From: Pseudomonadota bacterium
GTDB lineage: Bacteria; Desulfobacterota; BSN033; WVXP01; G020346125
Assembly (NCBI GenBank): GCA_030672465.1
Contig: DAOVGJ010000060.1
Location: 1 to 6,064, forward strand
DNA: 6,064 nucleotides
Direction of reading: 5' to 3'
This document shows, piece by piece, positions 6,035 to 6,064 of the stretch (position 1 is the first letter of the stretch; the number at the start of each line of letters is the position of its first letter). Below the pieces are notes generated by a model. The model saw only the letters and a list, made by a program, of their open reading frames with translations. It was not told the origin of the DNA and searched no databases. A program made the position numbers and the translations under genes.

Positions 6035-6064
6035 CTACAGCTTTATTTCCACGTCGATCCCGGC
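6035..6064 (-). CDS. rpsJ: 30S ribosomal protein S10, last nine residues (cut by window edge)
   Basis: The minus strand enters the window with the codons for AGIDVEIKL followed by TAG (6037-6035). This matches the conserved C-terminus of S10 (commonly PAGVDVEIKL). Its place directly before rplC is the universal position of rpsJ in the S10 operon. S10 is a small-subunit head protein that also acts in transcription antitermination with NusB. Nothing can be said about the rest of the gene. The 52-base gap to rplC is the longest in the window. Confidence 0.88.
   Translation of the reverse strand, partial: AGIDVEIKL

Noticed and set aside
1..6064. Internal promoters, terminators, RNA genes, insertion sequences or CRISPR arrays
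   Set aside because: All gaps between genes are 52 bases or shorter, and none shows a hairpin followed by a T run or a convincing -35/-10 pair. No tRNA-like or spaced repeat pattern was seen apart from the coding repeat in rplC.

Overview
The window is a continuous stretch of a bacterial ribosomal-protein cluster, the S10 operon running into the spc operon. Every gene is on the minus strand, so transcription runs from position 6064 towards position 1. In transcription order it holds the last residues of S10 (rpsJ), then L3 (rplC), L4 (rplD), L23 (rplW), L2 (rplB), S19 (rpsS), L22 (rplV), S3 (rpsC), L16 (rplP), L29 (rpmC), S17 (rpsQ), L14 (rplN), L24 (rplX) and the first 65 residues of L5 (rplE). 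This is the classical bacterial gene order with nothing inserted, lost or broken.

The organism is a bacterium. Protein details (the L16 'YEMEGV' segment, the L24 with four cysteines, S17 beginning [12 protein letters not shown]) remind me of Desulfobacterota and related lineages. That placement is an impression from memory, not a search result. Base composition looks intermediate (about half G+C by eye). Three of the genes use non-ATG starts: TTG for rpsC, TTG for rplE and GTG for rplV, each with a strong purine-rich Shine-Dalgarno sequence.

Genes are packed tightly. Gaps are about 15 to 52 bases, rplD and rplW share an ATGA stop/start, and the rplP end overlaps the rpmC start by 14 bases. 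I see no internal promoter, terminator, RNA gene, mobile element, CRISPR array or non-coding stretch above 300 bases. The S10 leader, where L4 autoregulation acts in E. coli, would lie upstream of rpsJ, outside the window. The products assemble into the two ribosomal subunits: L3, L4, L23, L2, L22, L16, L29, L14, L24 and L5 in the 50S, and S10, S19, S3 and S17 in the 30S.

The one clearly unusual item is in rplC. After a normal L3 core of about 206 residues comes a Pro/Ala linker and then a 90-residue tail made almost only of Glu, Lys, Ala and Val, with net negative charge. The DNA coding for it is repetitive and strongly strand-asymmetric, including an 18-base tandem repeat. The rest is a conserved housekeeping locus, and I found no evidence of a novel multigene system.
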